From the NCBI RefSeq assembly GCF_003545885.1, contig NZ_QHCT01000001.1:62001-126000 (forward strand): 64,000 bases of DNA, given 5' to 3'. Below the pieces are notes generated by a model. The model was not told the origin of the DNA, ran no database searches, and saw only the letters and a list, made by a program, of their open reading frames with translations. Position numbers and translations under genes: made by a program. This stretch comes from Leptospira stimsonii. Lineage in GTDB: Bacteria > Spirochaetota > Leptospiria > Leptospirales > Leptospiraceae. This document shows, piece by piece, positions 49,857-62,022 of this stretch; within the stretch, counting starts at the first letter, position 1, and every line of letters begins with the position of its first letter.

Positions 49857-50190
49857 TCTCTTTTAGTAAGATCGACGGAAGACCGAAATTCGGAAAGTGT
49901 TGTTTTCCAACTTATGGAATTCTATAGAATTCTGAGATTCCGTTTACCATATAAGAATATTTTCTGTTTTAACGAACAAGAAGACTTGACAAGGAAAACG
50001 TAGGAACTCCTATGTTGAGCGGAATTCTGTGAGAAAACGGCCGAAGTCCGGGGATCCTCCGAACCTTCTTTTTTTGGTCGGAATTTCGTCCAAAACCGCT
50101 TCTCGACGAAAGCGCACGTTTTCCGGAAATCCAGATTCTCCGTTCTCTGGAGAATCGAACAAAAAAAGACCGAACCATGAGAAGACAACA
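49857..50190. other. Divergent intergenic gap of 334 bases
   Basis: It holds the palindrome at 49917 and the fragment GTAGGAACTCCTA (50000-50012), the head of the dispersed repeat without its body. A TTGACA at 49986 is 19 bases before TATGTT; this is a weak promoter candidate for the RBBP9-like gene. No gene seen. Confidence 0.45.
49917..49932. promoter_or_regulatory. Perfect 16-base palindrome GAATTCTATAGAATTC
   Basis: It lies 61 bases upstream of the start of the PBP gene, in the gap before the RBBP9-like gene. The perfect symmetry suggests a dimeric regulator site. It does not match a site I recognise. Confidence 0.35.
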
Positions 50191-50739
50191 ATGCGAACCT
50201 TTTTGATTCCCGGGATTTCGAATTCCGGTCCAGAACACTGGCAAACCCATTGGGAGAAACTTCACGGATTCAAAAGAATTCAACAAGAGGATTGGGAGAA
50301 TCCGCTCTATTCCGTTTGGGAAGAAAGTTTGGTCCGACAAATCGAAAGGACGGAAGGATCGGAGAATTCAATTCTCATCGGTCATAGCCTCGGCTGTCTT
50401 TTGATCGCAAAAACGCTCGGTCGACTTTCGAATCGGATTCGGGGAGTTTTCTTGGTCGCGCCTCCGGACCCGAATTCAAAGGTCTTTCCGAAAGGTCTGG
50501 AAGAATTTGGGGAGTTCCCGCAAAAACCTCTGGGAACCCAAGGAGTTCTCCTCTTCAGCGAAAACGATCCGTATTCGAAAACCGAGTTTTCTGAGAATCT
50601 GGGAAAACTCTGGAATCTCGAGACAATCAATCTCGGAGAACTCGGACATATCAACGCCCAATCTCAACTCGGGAATTGGGATCCTGGGTTTCAAATCTTC
50701 TCGGCATGGGTTCGGTCGATTTCCGAAATCCGGATCTAG
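50191..50739 (+). CDS. RBBP9/YdeN-type serine hydrolase
   Basis: 182 residues from the ATG at 50191, chosen because the family begins with MRTFLIPGISNSGPEHWQTHWE here; an open frame runs upstream to 50029 but reads intergenic repeat sequence. The catalytic set is GHSLGC (about residue 69-74), the Asp in FSENDPYSK and the His in GELGHINA. The family is found in bacteria and animals; substrate unknown. Upstream of the heat-shock operon but on its own transcript. Confidence 0.9.
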   Translation: MRTFLIPGISNSGPEHWQTHWEKLHGFKRIQQEDWENPLYSVWEESLVRQIERTEGSENSILIGHSLGCLLIAKTLGRLSNRIRGVFLVAPPDPNSKVFPKGLEEFGEFPQKPLGTQGVLLFSENDPYSKTEFSENLGKLWNLETINLGELGHINAQSQLGNWDPGFQIFSAWVRSISEIRI

Positions 50740-50864
50740 GTCGAAGTTCCGACCTTTCGTCCCTTTTTCAAAAAAATCCCAGGAAAAGGAAGAATGCTCC
50801 AAAACGGAAAATCACCTGTTTTCCACTCCAAAATTCCTTCCAAAAAACGAATTCTTCGCGCACT

Positions 50865-50910
50865 CTTCCGGGCAGATTGCTAAAATTTTTTCGATTTTTT
50901 TGCCCGGAAG
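50865..50910. repeat. Long inverted repeat CTTCCGGGCA/TGCCCGGAAG
   Basis: Ten-base arms CTTCCGGGCA (50865-50874) and TGCCCGGAAG (50901-50910) are exact complements around a 26-base T-rich loop, between the RBBP9-like gene and hrcA. It could be a terminator, but no T run follows; a regulatory fold is possible. Confidence 0.45.
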
Positions 50911-50930
50911 TCACTGAACGACTTTCTTCC

Positions 50931-50997
50931 TTGACATTTTTATCCCAAATTCGGAAACTTATTGTATGGATTAGCACTCTAACATTCAGAGTGCTAA
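50931..50997 (+). promoter_or_regulatory. CIRCE operator and promoter of the hrcA-grpE-dnaK-dnaJ operon
   Basis: TTAGCACTC (50971-50979), 9 bases, GAGTGCTAA (50989-50997) is the perfect CIRCE element bound by HrcA. TTGACA at 50931-50936 gives a good -35; the -10 is not clear. The element lies 9 bases before the hrcA ATG, so HrcA represses its own operon and titration by denatured proteins raises expression. Confidence 0.95.
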
Positions 50998-51006
50998 AAA
51001 AGAAGC

Positions 51007-52035
51007 ATGGATCTCTCTGACCGTCATAAAAGAATTCTGAAAGCCCTTGTAGATGAGTTTATTCTGGAGAATCGGCCCGTTGGTTCGAAGACGCTCTTTG
51101 ATAAACACGACATCGGACTTTCTCCGGCATCGATACGCGCCGTTCTCAAAGACCTGGAGGATTTTGGTTACCTTGCTTCTCGGCATACATCCGGCGGAAG
51201 AATTCCTACGGAAAGAGGATATCGATTCTACGTCGATTCCCTCGTAACAATGTATGAACTAACCCTCAAAGAAAAACAAAGAATCCAGGAAGAATACCTG
51301 AAGATGCAGTTTAAATTGGATCAGATCCTCAAAGCTACAGCCTCGGTCCTCTCTTCCTTGTCCAACGCTGCGGGAATCGTAATCGGTCCTGCGAAGAATT
51401 TGGACACACTGAAACATTTAGAACTCATCCACGTTCATGGGGACGAAATTCTTATGATTCTCGTAATGAGATCGGGAACCGTCCTCAATAGAAATTTTTT
51501 CGTGGATCAAAATTATTCGCAAGAAGCGCTTTATCAGATCTCGAAATATCTGAACGACAACTTGCGAGGATATGATATATTCGAAATTCAGAATACAGTG
51601 GTCCCGAAGCTGATGGTACGAAGAGACGGACCGGAGGATTTTACGAGAATCGCTCCTCTGATTTCTTCGGCGATGACTCCGGATAATTCCGAAGTCACCT
51701 TGTATATCGACGGATTTAAGAATCTGTATTCGAATTTTAGAGACGAGGAAGAACAACTTTCACAAGTGCTTTCTCTTCTAGACGACCAAGGATTCTTACG
51801 AGGATTCTTTTCGGGACATATCGACCAAGACGGTGTTTATACGATCATCGGAAAAGACGGAGATCAGTTTATGTCCGGAGTTTCGATCATCACTTCCAAC
51901 TATAAGATGGGAGAGAAAAAGATCGGAGCACTGGGGATCATCGGACCGCAGAGAATGGACTATAACAAAGCCCTTCCTCTTGTGGACTTCACATCCAAAC
52001 TGGTTTCGGAGATGGTAACGCGCATTAGTAAATAA
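51007..52035 (+). CDS. hrcA: Heat-inducible transcription repressor HrcA
   Basis: 342 residues, full length. The winged helix at the N-terminus (DRHKRILKALVDEFILENRPVGSKTL, SPASIRAVLKDLEDFGYL) and the family motif HTSGGRIPTERGYRFYVDSL are exact, and the C-terminal IGPQRMDYNKALPLV region is typical. It binds the CIRCE element just upstream and needs GroE to be active. First gene of the heat-shock operon. Confidence 0.98.
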   Translation: MDLSDRHKRILKALVDEFILENRPVGSKTLFDKHDIGLSPASIRAVLKDLEDFGYLASRHTSGGRIPTERGYRFYVDSLVTMYELTLKEKQRIQEEYLKMQFKLDQILKATASVLSSLSNAAGIVIGPAKNLDTLKHLELIHVHGDEILMILVMRSGTVLNRNFFVDQNYSQEALYQISKYLNDNLRGYDIFEIQNTVVPKLMVRRDGPEDFTRIAPLISSAMTPDNSEVTLYIDGFKNLYSNFRDEEEQLSQVLSLLDDQGFLRGFFSGHIDQDGVYTIIGKDGDQFMSGVSIITSNYKMGEKKIGALGIIGPQRMDYNKALPLVDFTSKLVSEMVTRISK

Positions 52036-52049
52036 CGGGAGAAGATTCG

Positions 52050-52688
52050 ATGGCCAAAAACGAAAACGTAGAAAACAAATCTTCCAGAGAAGAAAAGGCC
52101 GAAGAGAAAAATTCTCAAACAGTAACATTAGAGGAAACGAAAGTAGAGAACATGAATCCTGAAGAATCAACACAATCAACGGCGCAAACCGAAACGGTAG
52201 AACCGGAAATCACGCTTCAAATTGAATTAGAAACCGCTAAAAAGGAAATCGAATCCTTAAAGGATTCGTGGGCGAGAGAAAGGGCAGAGTTTCAGAACTT
52301 CAAAAGACGTTCCGCTCAAGAATTCGGATCGATCCGAAAAGAAGCGGTAAAATCTCTCGTTACGGGATTCTTAAATCCGATCGATAACCTGGAACGTGTC
52401 GCGACGACTCAGACAACTTCGGAAGAATTAAAACCTTTCGTGGACGGAGTCGCGATGGTCCTAAAGGAATTCTATTCCATTTTAGAAAAATCGAATGTAG
52501 TTCGCTTTGATCCGAAAGGAGAATCCTTCGATCCGATGTCGATGGAAGCGCTTTCTTCTGAAGAAGGGGATCAATATTCGGAAGAAACCGTAATTGAAGT
52601 TTATCAACCCGGTTACTTCTATAAGGAAAACGAAGAGAAGTTCGCGCTTCGACCTGCAAGGGTTCGGATCGGAAAACCAAAGGCATAA
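52050..52688 (+). CDS. grpE: Nucleotide exchange factor GrpE
   Basis: 212 residues, with an acidic N-terminal tail of about 55 residues. The long helix and GrpE core are seen in AREFxxFKRRSAQEFGSIRKEAVKSLVTGFLNPIDNLERV, and the C-terminal signature is YQPGYFYKENEEKFALRPARVRIGKP. It releases ADP from DnaK. GGGAGAAG precedes the ATG, 14 bases after the hrcA stop. Confidence 0.97.
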   Translation: MAKNENVENKSSREEKAEEKNSQTVTLEETKVENMNPEESTQSTAQTETVEPEITLQIELETAKKEIESLKDSWARERAEFQNFKRRSAQEFGSIRKEAVKSLVTGFLNPIDNLERVATTQTTSEELKPFVDGVAMVLKEFYSILEKSNVVRFDPKGESFDPMSMEALSSEEGDQYSEETVIEVYQPGYFYKENEEKFALRPARVRIGKPKA

Positions 52689-52722
52689 TTAGAATCTCAG
52701 GGAAGTATAAAGGAGCACAACA

Positions 52723-54657
<1,935 letters not shown>

Positions 54658-54674
54658 AAACTTTGAGTAATCAA

Positions 54675-54706
54675 ACCCGCGTTCGGCCGCAAGGACGAAC
54701 GCGGGT
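54675..54706 (+). promoter_or_regulatory. Stable hairpin between dnaK and dnaJ
   Basis: ACCCGCGTTCG (54675-54685) and CGAACGCGGGT (54696-54706) are exact complements with a 10-base loop. Without a T run it is more likely an mRNA processing or stability element that lowers dnaJ relative to dnaK than a full terminator. Confidence 0.5.
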
Positions 54707-54769
54707 ATTCTCAAGGACATCGAAGGTGTTGAATTCGCAATCAAACTTACCCAATAAGAATCAGCGCTT

Positions 54770-55910
<1,141 letters not shown>

Positions 55911-55921
55911 AGAAGAACGTA

Positions 55922-55966
55922 AGCCTGAAAGATTCGATTCAAAAAAAAGAACTTCAGGCTGTTTTT
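55922..55966 (+). terminator. Terminator of the hrcA-dnaJ operon
   Basis: AGCCTGAA (55922-55929) and TTCAGGCT (55953-55960) pair exactly around a 23-base loop and are followed by GTTTTTTATT. A clear rho-independent form; the loop is long but the stem and T run are good. Confidence 0.7.
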
Positions 55967-56034
55967 TATTATCAGAAGACGCTCGGGAATTCCCCGAAGA
56001 ACGCAGAAACAAGCGTAAGAGAAAAGGATAAAAA

Positions 56035-57003
56035 ATGACAGAAAGAGTAAAACTAGGCGTGATCGGAACCGGACACATGGGTCAATATCATGTGAACGTA
56101 GCAAGAACTCTAGGGGATGCAACTCTCGTAGGAATCTACGATGCCGATTTAGAAAGAGCCAAGCAGATGGCCGAGAAACATAAGACTTCTGCATTCTCCT
56201 CGTTTGAGGAATTAATTCTAAAAGTAGATGCAGTCATCATTGCAGTTCCAACCTTCCTACATCATGATATAGCTAAGAAAGCCTTGGAAGCCGGCAAACA
56301 TGTATTAGTCGAAAAACCCATCGCGGAGACGACCGAACAGGCAAAGGAATTAGTAAAGATCGCCGCCGATAAAAATTTAGTCTTACTGGTTGGTCACGTT
56401 GAGAGATTCAACGGAGCTGTATTAGAATTAGGCAAGATCGTAAAGGATCCGTTACTGATCGAATCACGAAGATTGGCTCCTTTCAATCCAAGAATCAAGG
56501 ACGTCGGAGTCGTTCTCGATATGATGATCCATGATATCGACATCGTATTGAACCTTGTCAATTCTCCGGTAAAAAAGTTGTCCGCATCCGGAACGAAAGT
56601 TCAGTCGAATCACGAAGATATCGCCAACGTATTACTAGAATTTGAAAATGGATGTCTCGCTAGCATTACAGCTTCTCGAGCAACTCAAGCAAAAATCAGA
56701 ACATTAAACATCACTCAAAAAGACGTTTATATTATGTTGGATTTTACGGATCAGGAAATCGAACTTCATAGACAAGCGACTTCCGATATTCTTCTTTTAT
56801 CCGAAGAAATCAAATACCGCCAGGAATCGATCGTAGAAAAAATCTTCGTCCACAAAGATAATCCATTAAAACAAGAGCACGAACATTTCATCCGTTGTAT
56901 CAGAAAAGAAACGGATCCGATCGTGAATCGGAATTCGGATGTTGCAACGTTGGAAATTGCATATAAAATTCTTTCTGAAATTCATGGAACGTCTAAAAGA
57001 TAG
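56035..57003 (+). CDS. Gfo/Idh/MocA-family oxidoreductase
   Basis: 322 residues. The NAD(P) fold begins KLGVIGTGHMGQYHVNVARTL (residues 5-25), followed by the sugar-dehydrogenase signature HVLVEKPIAETTEQAKEL with the catalytic Lys of EKP. VGHVERFN and VVLDMMIHDIDIVLNL are the substrate-site motifs (His-x-x-x-Asp). Substrates in this family are sugars, inositol or nucleotide-sugars (e.g. WlbA type), so a role in surface polysaccharide is possible. AAGGAT precedes the ATG. Confidence 0.92.
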   Translation: MTERVKLGVIGTGHMGQYHVNVARTLGDATLVGIYDADLERAKQMAEKHKTSAFSSFEELILKVDAVIIAVPTFLHHDIAKKALEAGKHVLVEKPIAETTEQAKELVKIAADKNLVLLVGHVERFNGAVLELGKIVKDPLLIESRRLAPFNPRIKDVGVVLDMMIHDIDIVLNLVNSPVKKLSASGTKVQSNHEDIANVLLEFENGCLASITASRATQAKIRTLNITQKDVYIMLDFTDQEIELHRQATSDILLLSEEIKYRQESIVEKIFVHKDNPLKQEHEHFIRCIRKETDPIVNRNSDVATLEIAYKILSEIHGTSKR

Positions 57004-57029
57004 GAACGGTCTAAGATCGGTTAACAAGA

Positions 57030-57578
57030 ATGGAAGAAACGTACAACGGAAAGATTTTAATTTCCAATTCCTCTATCGTGATGGATTACTTTAATCAAAC
57101 GGTGATTCTTATGATAGAACACGACAGCCAAGGTGCGTTCGGTTTGGTTTTGAATAAAAAGCAGGAAGCGGCCATCGGTGATGTGATTCAAGGAATTCCG
57201 GACCAAGTAAGTCGGAGTCTTCCGATTTACTCAGGTGGTCCGGTGGATCCGACTTTTATTTCCGTTCTTCACGAGAATAATAATTTATCTCAGCCGGGAA
57301 TCGAAGTGATTCCGGGATTATATCTCGCGAGGAGTTTCGATACTCTTTTAGAACTGATTGATTCTCCTTCTAAATTCCACGTTTACCAAGGATATTCAGG
57401 GTGGGGTTCCGGACAGTTAGAAACGGAAATGAATCGGAAGTCATGGGTAGTTCACGAAGCGACAAAAGATTTTGTCTTGAATCAGGATCCGGAAACGACC
57501 TGGCAAGAGGCTTTGAGAAGTAAGGGCGGAATCTACCGCTATTTCGTAGAGCATACGAAAGACCCGATGTTGAACTAA
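57030..57578 (+). CDS. YqgE/AlgH family protein (UPF0301)
   Basis: 182 residues, full length. Family marks: GKILISNSSIVMDYFNQTVILMIEHDSQGAFGLVLNK at the N-terminus, YSGGPVDP near 70 and YQGYSGWGSGQLETEMNRKSWVVHEA near 128, which are the conserved core of UPF0301. Its function is not settled; in Pseudomonas AlgH links to alginate and virulence gene control. It lies 26 bases after the Gfo/Idh gene and is probably co-transcribed. Confidence 0.94.
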   Translation: MEETYNGKILISNSSIVMDYFNQTVILMIEHDSQGAFGLVLNKKQEAAIGDVIQGIPDQVSRSLPIYSGGPVDPTFISVLHENNNLSQPGIEVIPGLYLARSFDTLLELIDSPSKFHVYQGYSGWGSGQLETEMNRKSWVVHEATKDFVLNQDPETTWQEALRSKGGIYRYFVEHTKDPMLN

Positions 57579-57579
57579 G

Positions 57580-57598
57580 AAAAGCTTCCGAGCTTTTT
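57580..57598 (+). terminator. Terminator after the YqgE gene
   Basis: AAAAGCT (57580-57586), TCCG loop, AGCTTTT (57591-57597), then T and C. A compact stem with tetraloop and a T-rich arm, placed directly after the stop codon. Confidence 0.6.
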
Positions 57599-57652
57599 CG
57601 CCTTTACAGAGAGAAAAGAATTTTTACGATCGGCTTCAAATAGGGGAATTGA

Positions 57653-57943
57653 ATGAAAAAGCTTCAGAGCGTCTTATATATAATCGCTATTTTCGCTTCT
57701 TTGTTTTTGCTAAGAGATCTTTCAGCCGATGGTTGTTATATTTGCACTTCCGGTTCCACAGACCTTTGCAGAGATTATTGTCGATATACCGGCTCCGATA
57801 CATTTGATAATAGAAAAAAATGTCAGGACAAAGGATGTAAGGTCGGGGGAACCGCTTCCTGTCCTTCCGCTTCCAACTATAAAGTTTGTTCTGCGAAATC
57901 TCAGATTTCTGAAAAGGAATTCTTCGCTTCCAATCTAAAATAA
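57653..57943 (+). CDS. Small secreted cysteine-rich protein
   Basis: 96 residues. Signal peptide (about 1-26, ending LRDLSADG). The mature 70 residues hold eight cysteines (CYIC, LCRDYC, KKCQDKGC, SC, KVC), an even number that suggests four disulfides or metal binding. No family recognised. AGGGGAA precedes the ATG. Secreted small Cys-rich proteins can be enzymes, toxins or structural; nothing in the context decides. Confidence 0.8.
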   Translation: MKKLQSVLYIIAIFASLFLLRDLSADGCYICTSGSTDLCRDYCRYTGSDTFDNRKKCQDKGCKVGGTASCPSASNYKVCSAKSQISEKEFFASNLK

Positions 57944-58031
57944 AGTCTTCCACTTCTAAAAGAGGAAATCTCTTATCGATGATTGCCCGTCCTCGTTCAA
58001 TCGATTCAAAAAGAATTCCAGATCTTATTTA

Positions 58032-58568
58032 CTATGTCTTAAACCAAGGAAAACTTGAATCAAAATAGGCCAAAATTGGATTCGGCTCGAACACCAGAAG
58101 ACGCGAAACTCTATTGTGAGTGATTTCTAGTTGCCAGATATATCTGTAAACCTCGTGAAAGGTAGGAACTCCTCTGTTTAAAACTTTTACGAGAGAATCT
58201 CCGACTCCTGCCTGATCCAGGGACAACATATAATTAAAAAGAAAACAACGAGAAACACCGTGTGCGTGTGCCAACGTTCCTAGCAAAGCCCAATACCCTG
58301 TTCCCATTCGAACATTTAACTTTTTTAGGGCACCTTGATTTTTCTGATAGAGGGTGGTAATCCCTTGTTCATTGAACCTTTTTTGTGCACAGAGATATTT
58401 TCCATATCTTCTCAAAAGATAGGGAAGTTTTTTACCCAAGAGTCTTCTCTCTTCTTTCGGAAGATTTTCATAAAAAAATTCCGGCACAAGCAACGTCACT
58501 ACTTTGTCCTGAACTTCTGCCAAAGCAGATTCTATGCTCTCATCGGAATTAAAGAAAATTTGCTCCAT
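58032..58568 (-). CDS. DUF1564 family protein, paralogue 2
   Basis: 178 residues. It shares with the copy at 40501-41010 the run LNVRMGTGYWALLGTLAHAHGVSRCFLFNYML and the end YRYIWQLEITHNRVSRLLVFEPNP (IWQLERSQKRISRILRVTPNP in the other). Both have the same N-terminal pattern LLVPEFFYENLPKEERRLL. So they are diverged copies of the Leptospira DUF1564 family. AAAGGT precedes the ATG. No mobile element flanks either copy. Confidence 0.9.
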   Translation of the reverse strand: MEQIFFNSDESIESALAEVQDKVVTLLVPEFFYENLPKEERRLLGKKLPYLLRRYGKYLCAQKRFNEQGITTLYQKNQGALKKLNVRMGTGYWALLGTLAHAHGVSRCFLFNYMLSLDQAGVGDSLVKVLNRGVPTFHEVYRYIWQLEITHNRVSRLLVFEPNPILAYFDSSFPWFKT

Positions 58569-58726
58569 ACCTTTTACGGTTCTTTTCCGAAGCTGAATCG
58601 CTCGTTTCTTTTCAAAAAAAAACTGCGAATCAAAAAATTCTTCTCATTAGGAAGTTAGAAAATTTGAAATTCTCTTAGCACAGTAACAAGGACTTCCCAT
58701 CGACATGAACTCGATTTGCAAAGATA

Positions 58727-61264
58727 TTACATCGCCTTCATAAAACTCACGGGAGGTTTCTTCCATTCTCCTCTTAGGTTCAAATAATAAACGGAAGTCG
58801 TCGCGAAGATCGTAAAAACATAGGCAATCAAATATTCCCAAAACGGATGCGAAGGTTGAATCTCCAAAACCTTCTGGCTTATCAACTCGTTTGCCACCCA
58901 AGCCAGAAACAATGCTAAGAGAAAGGAAAAAGTTCCCAAAAGAATTCCTTCCCATAAAAATACTTTTTTAAGAAACCCCGAAGTACCGCCAATAATCCGT
59001 AATAAGGTGGTTTCTTCGATTCTTTCCTTTCGACTCGAATTCAAAGCGGTCAAAATCAACAACAAAGACGCGCCTAAAATCAACCAAGTCATCAGTCGAA
59101 TCGTGAAGGATATTTTTTCCAAAATCCCGAGAAAAGCACGTACCGCTTTGTCCGTATCAATGATCGTAAGATTCGGATATTTAGAAACTAAACTCTTCTG
59201 AAGATCGTATCTCTTTTCTTCGGACTCGATCCGGAGTGAACTCAGATAATATCCGGGAGCCTTTTCCAAAATTCCTTTCGAAAATAAAACGACGAAATTC
59301 GGACGCATATCGGCCCAGTTCACGGTCCTGAAATTGCGAATCACACCGGTCACTTCTACTCCCCCAATCAAAAAGGTAAGGCTATCTCCCAAATTGACTT
59401 TCAAATAGGTGGAGAATTCCTTTTCTACCGAGATTTGATCTTCCTCTCCTTTTCTCCAAAAATCACCATCTACAATCTTCTCCGTCGGATACGGATCATT
59501 TCGATAGGAAAGAAAGTATTCTCTTGTTCTCGCGGTGGATCTCCAATCCCTTTTCAATGCTGAGGATTCGGTCTCGTCCTTCTTCACGGTTTCGCCGTTT
59601 ATCTTGGATAATCTCGCGCCGATCACAGGAGCAACGATCACCTTTTCTCCGCCGAATTCTTTCACAACTTCTTCGAAGTGTTCCTTTTGTTCGGGACGAA
59701 TGTCCATAACGAAAAGATTCGGTCTTCGTTCTTTGTCCTTCGCACCGCTGTATTCCAAAAGACTCTCACTCACGATCAGCGATAATAGAAGAATAAACAA
59801 CGAACTGGTAAGTCCGATCACGGAAAGGGACAACGTTGTACCAGGGCGATCGAATTTACCGATGATAAATCTCGAAAAAGGCGTCAGATCGCTTCTTTCT
59901 TTAACTTTTGAAACTAATATTCTAATTCCTGAATATGCCAAAAAAACAACTAAAGGGAGTAGAAGAAGAATGGAACAAAGAATCAACCCCTTCCAAGGGC
60001 TTTCCGTTTCCCACCAAGCCAATAGAAAAAACAATAAGAATAGAACCGCGTAGCCAAATATCTGAGTGATTCTAAACTTAGGAATTCGATCTGCTTCCTC
60101 TTGAAATTCTTCACTTAATGCGAGAATCGGTTTGAGAGTTCGGATTTCCACAAGAGATTCGATGGAGGAAAAGAAGGGAATCAAAATTCCTATCAACAAC
60201 CCCCAAAGAAAAGAAGACCATCCGATGGAAGGTTTAAAACCGAGAAGATCCTCTCCCGCGAGATCCGGAATCCAACCCAATAAAATATTTCCTAATGCGA
60301 TCCCAAGCATGGAACCGATCAAAGAAAAGAATAGCAACTCTCCTAAGACGATCAAACTTACCGCTCTTGGACTTGCACCGAGACATTTCAACACGGCGAG
60401 TGCGCCCGACTTTTCTCGGATTCCTGCTCGACTCGCAAGAAGAATCGAAATTCCACCCAAAAAGAAAGCGGACAAACCCAAAAGGCTGAAAAAATCCAGA
60501 GTGTTCGTTAAGAATTTTCGAGAACCCGAATTTGTCTCAGTAGAATCGTAAAGAGTTAAGTCTTTTTGAATATATTCTTTAAAATGAAGTTCTTTGTATT
60601 TGCTCGCAACGCTCGGATCCTTGAGTTTAATCGGAATCAGATAACTGATTCTCGAACCTCTCTGTTCCAAACCCGTGGAAGCCAAGGAAGAAGAAGTGAT
60701 AATCGAAGTAGGAGCCATGGAGAGAAAACTTCCCGCAATCCCCGGCTCTTTCAAAACCTTCCCTTTTAAAATGAAATTTCTTTCGCCAAGAGAAACGGAA
60801 GAACCAACCTTTAACTTTAGATTTTTGATAAGACTTTCTTCGAGTAGAATCTCCCCTTCCTTGAGTTTGCGATAAGCCCCCGCAGGTTCGGTTAGAATTT
60901 CTCCGTAATAAGGAAATCTTCCCTTCATCGTTTTGATAAGCGACAAAGAAGTTTCGTCATTCTCCGGATTTCGAAGCATAGAAGCGAACTGCACGAGTTC
61001 CGATGTTTCCGATCCCTTTGGAAGACTTTGGGACATAAATTCTCTTTGTTCCGAAGTGATCGGTGAAGGGGTTTGAACCAAAAGATCGGAACCCATAAGG
61101 TTACGGGCTTCCTTTAAAATGGACCGGCTCAATTCTTCTCTATAAGCGTGAATCGCGGTAACAGAGCCGGTCCCGATCGCGATCGCTAAAACGATCTGCA
61201 ACGCCGAACTTTTTCTTGAACGAAAATCACGCAGGATCGAAAGGATTAATAATTTCAGTTTCAT
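58727..61264 (-). CDS. FtsX-like ABC transporter permease (LolC/E or MacB-like)
   Basis: 845 residues with two FtsX permease domains. Signal-like first helix (about 15-35, SALQIVLAIAIGTGSV), a periplasmic domain, three helices near 255-365 (ISILLASRAGIREKSGALAVLKCLGASPRAV is the FtsX motif), three more near 405-500 and a final set near 715-830 (LILTALNSSRKERIEETTLLRIIGGTSG). It resembles the fused YbbP-type permeases, partner of the LolD-like ATPase upstream. Probable role is in lipoprotein or lipid export from the inner membrane. It overlaps the ATPase gene by 4 bases (ATGA). Confidence 0.9.
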   Translation of the reverse strand: MKLKLLILSILRDFRSRKSSALQIVLAIAIGTGSVTAIHAYREELSRSILKEARNLMGSDLLVQTPSPITSEQREFMSQSLPKGSETSELVQFASMLRNPENDETSLSLIKTMKGRFPYYGEILTEPAGAYRKLKEGEILLEESLIKNLKLKVGSSVSLGERNFILKGKVLKEPGIAGSFLSMAPTSIITSSSLASTGLEQRGSRISYLIPIKLKDPSVASKYKELHFKEYIQKDLTLYDSTETNSGSRKFLTNTLDFFSLLGLSAFFLGGISILLASRAGIREKSGALAVLKCLGASPRAVSLIVLGELLFFSLIGSMLGIALGNILLGWIPDLAGEDLLGFKPSIGWSSFLWGLLIGILIPFFSSIESLVEIRTLKPILALSEEFQEEADRIPKFRITQIFGYAVLFLLFFLLAWWETESPWKGLILCSILLLLPLVVFLAYSGIRILVSKVKERSDLTPFSRFIIGKFDRPGTTLSLSVIGLTSSLFILLLSLIVSESLLEYSGAKDKERRPNLFVMDIRPEQKEHFEEVVKEFGGEKVIVAPVIGARLSKINGETVKKDETESSALKRDWRSTARTREYFLSYRNDPYPTEKIVDGDFWRKGEEDQISVEKEFSTYLKVNLGDSLTFLIGGVEVTGVIRNFRTVNWADMRPNFVVLFSKGILEKAPGYYLSSLRIESEEKRYDLQKSLVSKYPNLTIIDTDKAVRAFLGILEKISFTIRLMTWLILGASLLLILTALNSSRKERIEETTLLRIIGGTSGFLKKVFLWEGILLGTFSFLLALFLAWVANELISQKVLEIQPSHPFWEYLIAYVFTIFATTSVYYLNLRGEWKKPPVSFMKAM

Positions 61265-62022
61265 CTTTTTTTCTTTGAAACCTTTTTCTTCGCAGATTTT
61301 ACGGAGGTTTTCTTTTTAAATCGATTCTTCTTACCTTGAATTTCTCGAATGATTCTTCCGTCGCTCATTTCTAAAACACGATCCGCAAGATCCGCGACGG
61401 AATGATCGTGCGTAACTACGATCAAAGTGGAAGAAGTTCTTTGATTCAACTCTGCGAGAAGATTCATCACCATGATTCCATTCTTCTTATCTAAGTTCGC
61501 AGTGGGTTCGTCTGCGAATAAAATTTTCGGGTTGTGTATGAACGATCGGGCGATCGCAATTCTTTGTTCTTCTCCTCCCGAAAGTTGTCCCGGAAAATTC
61601 GAAGCTCTTTCTTTCATGGAAACTTTTTCCAACCACGAAAACGCTTGATCCCTTATCTGAGCCGTTGTCAATTTTGAATTTAAAACAAGAGGTAAAGAGA
61701 CATTTTCCAACGCATTGAGTGATTTGATCAGTTGAAAATTTTGAAAAATAAATCCGATCTTTTCTCCTCGTAATTTTGCGAGTTCGTCTTCCTTTTTTTC
61801 CAAAAGAGGGATCCCGTCTAAGATCACTTCTCCCTCGTCCGGACGATCCAAACCTGCTGAAATAGCAAGCAATGTTGATTTTCCGGAGCCGGAAGGACCT
61901 ATAATTGCGATGAATTCTCCTTCTTCGATCTGAAAAGAGATGTCTTTTAATATTTCGAGTTTTTTTCCCGAAACTGAATAGGACTTATTGAGATTTTTTA
62001 CCTTTAACAAACGCGACACCAT
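61261..62022 (-). CDS. ABC transporter ATP-binding protein (LolD/YbbA type)
   Basis: 253 residues. Walker A GPSGSGKST (about 42-50), Q-loop in GFIFQNFQLIKSLNALENV, signature LSGGEEQRIAIARSF (about 147), Walker B KILFADEPTANLD and the H-loop in IVVTHDHSVADLADRV. These match the LolD/MacB/YbbA subfamily. The C-terminal 25 residues are Lys-rich. First gene of a pair with the FtsX-like permease. Confidence 0.95.
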   Translation of the reverse strand: MVSRLLKVKNLNKSYSVSGKKLEILKDISFQIEEGEFIAIIGPSGSGKSTLLAISAGLDRPDEGEVILDGIPLLEKKEDELAKLRGEKIGFIFQNFQLIKSLNALENVSLPLVLNSKLTTAQIRDQAFSWLEKVSMKERASNFPGQLSGGEEQRIAIARSFIHNPKILFADEPTANLDKKNGIMVMNLLAELNQRTSSTLIVVTHDHSVADLADRVLEMSDGRIIREIQGKKNRFKKKTSVKSAKKKVSKKKR

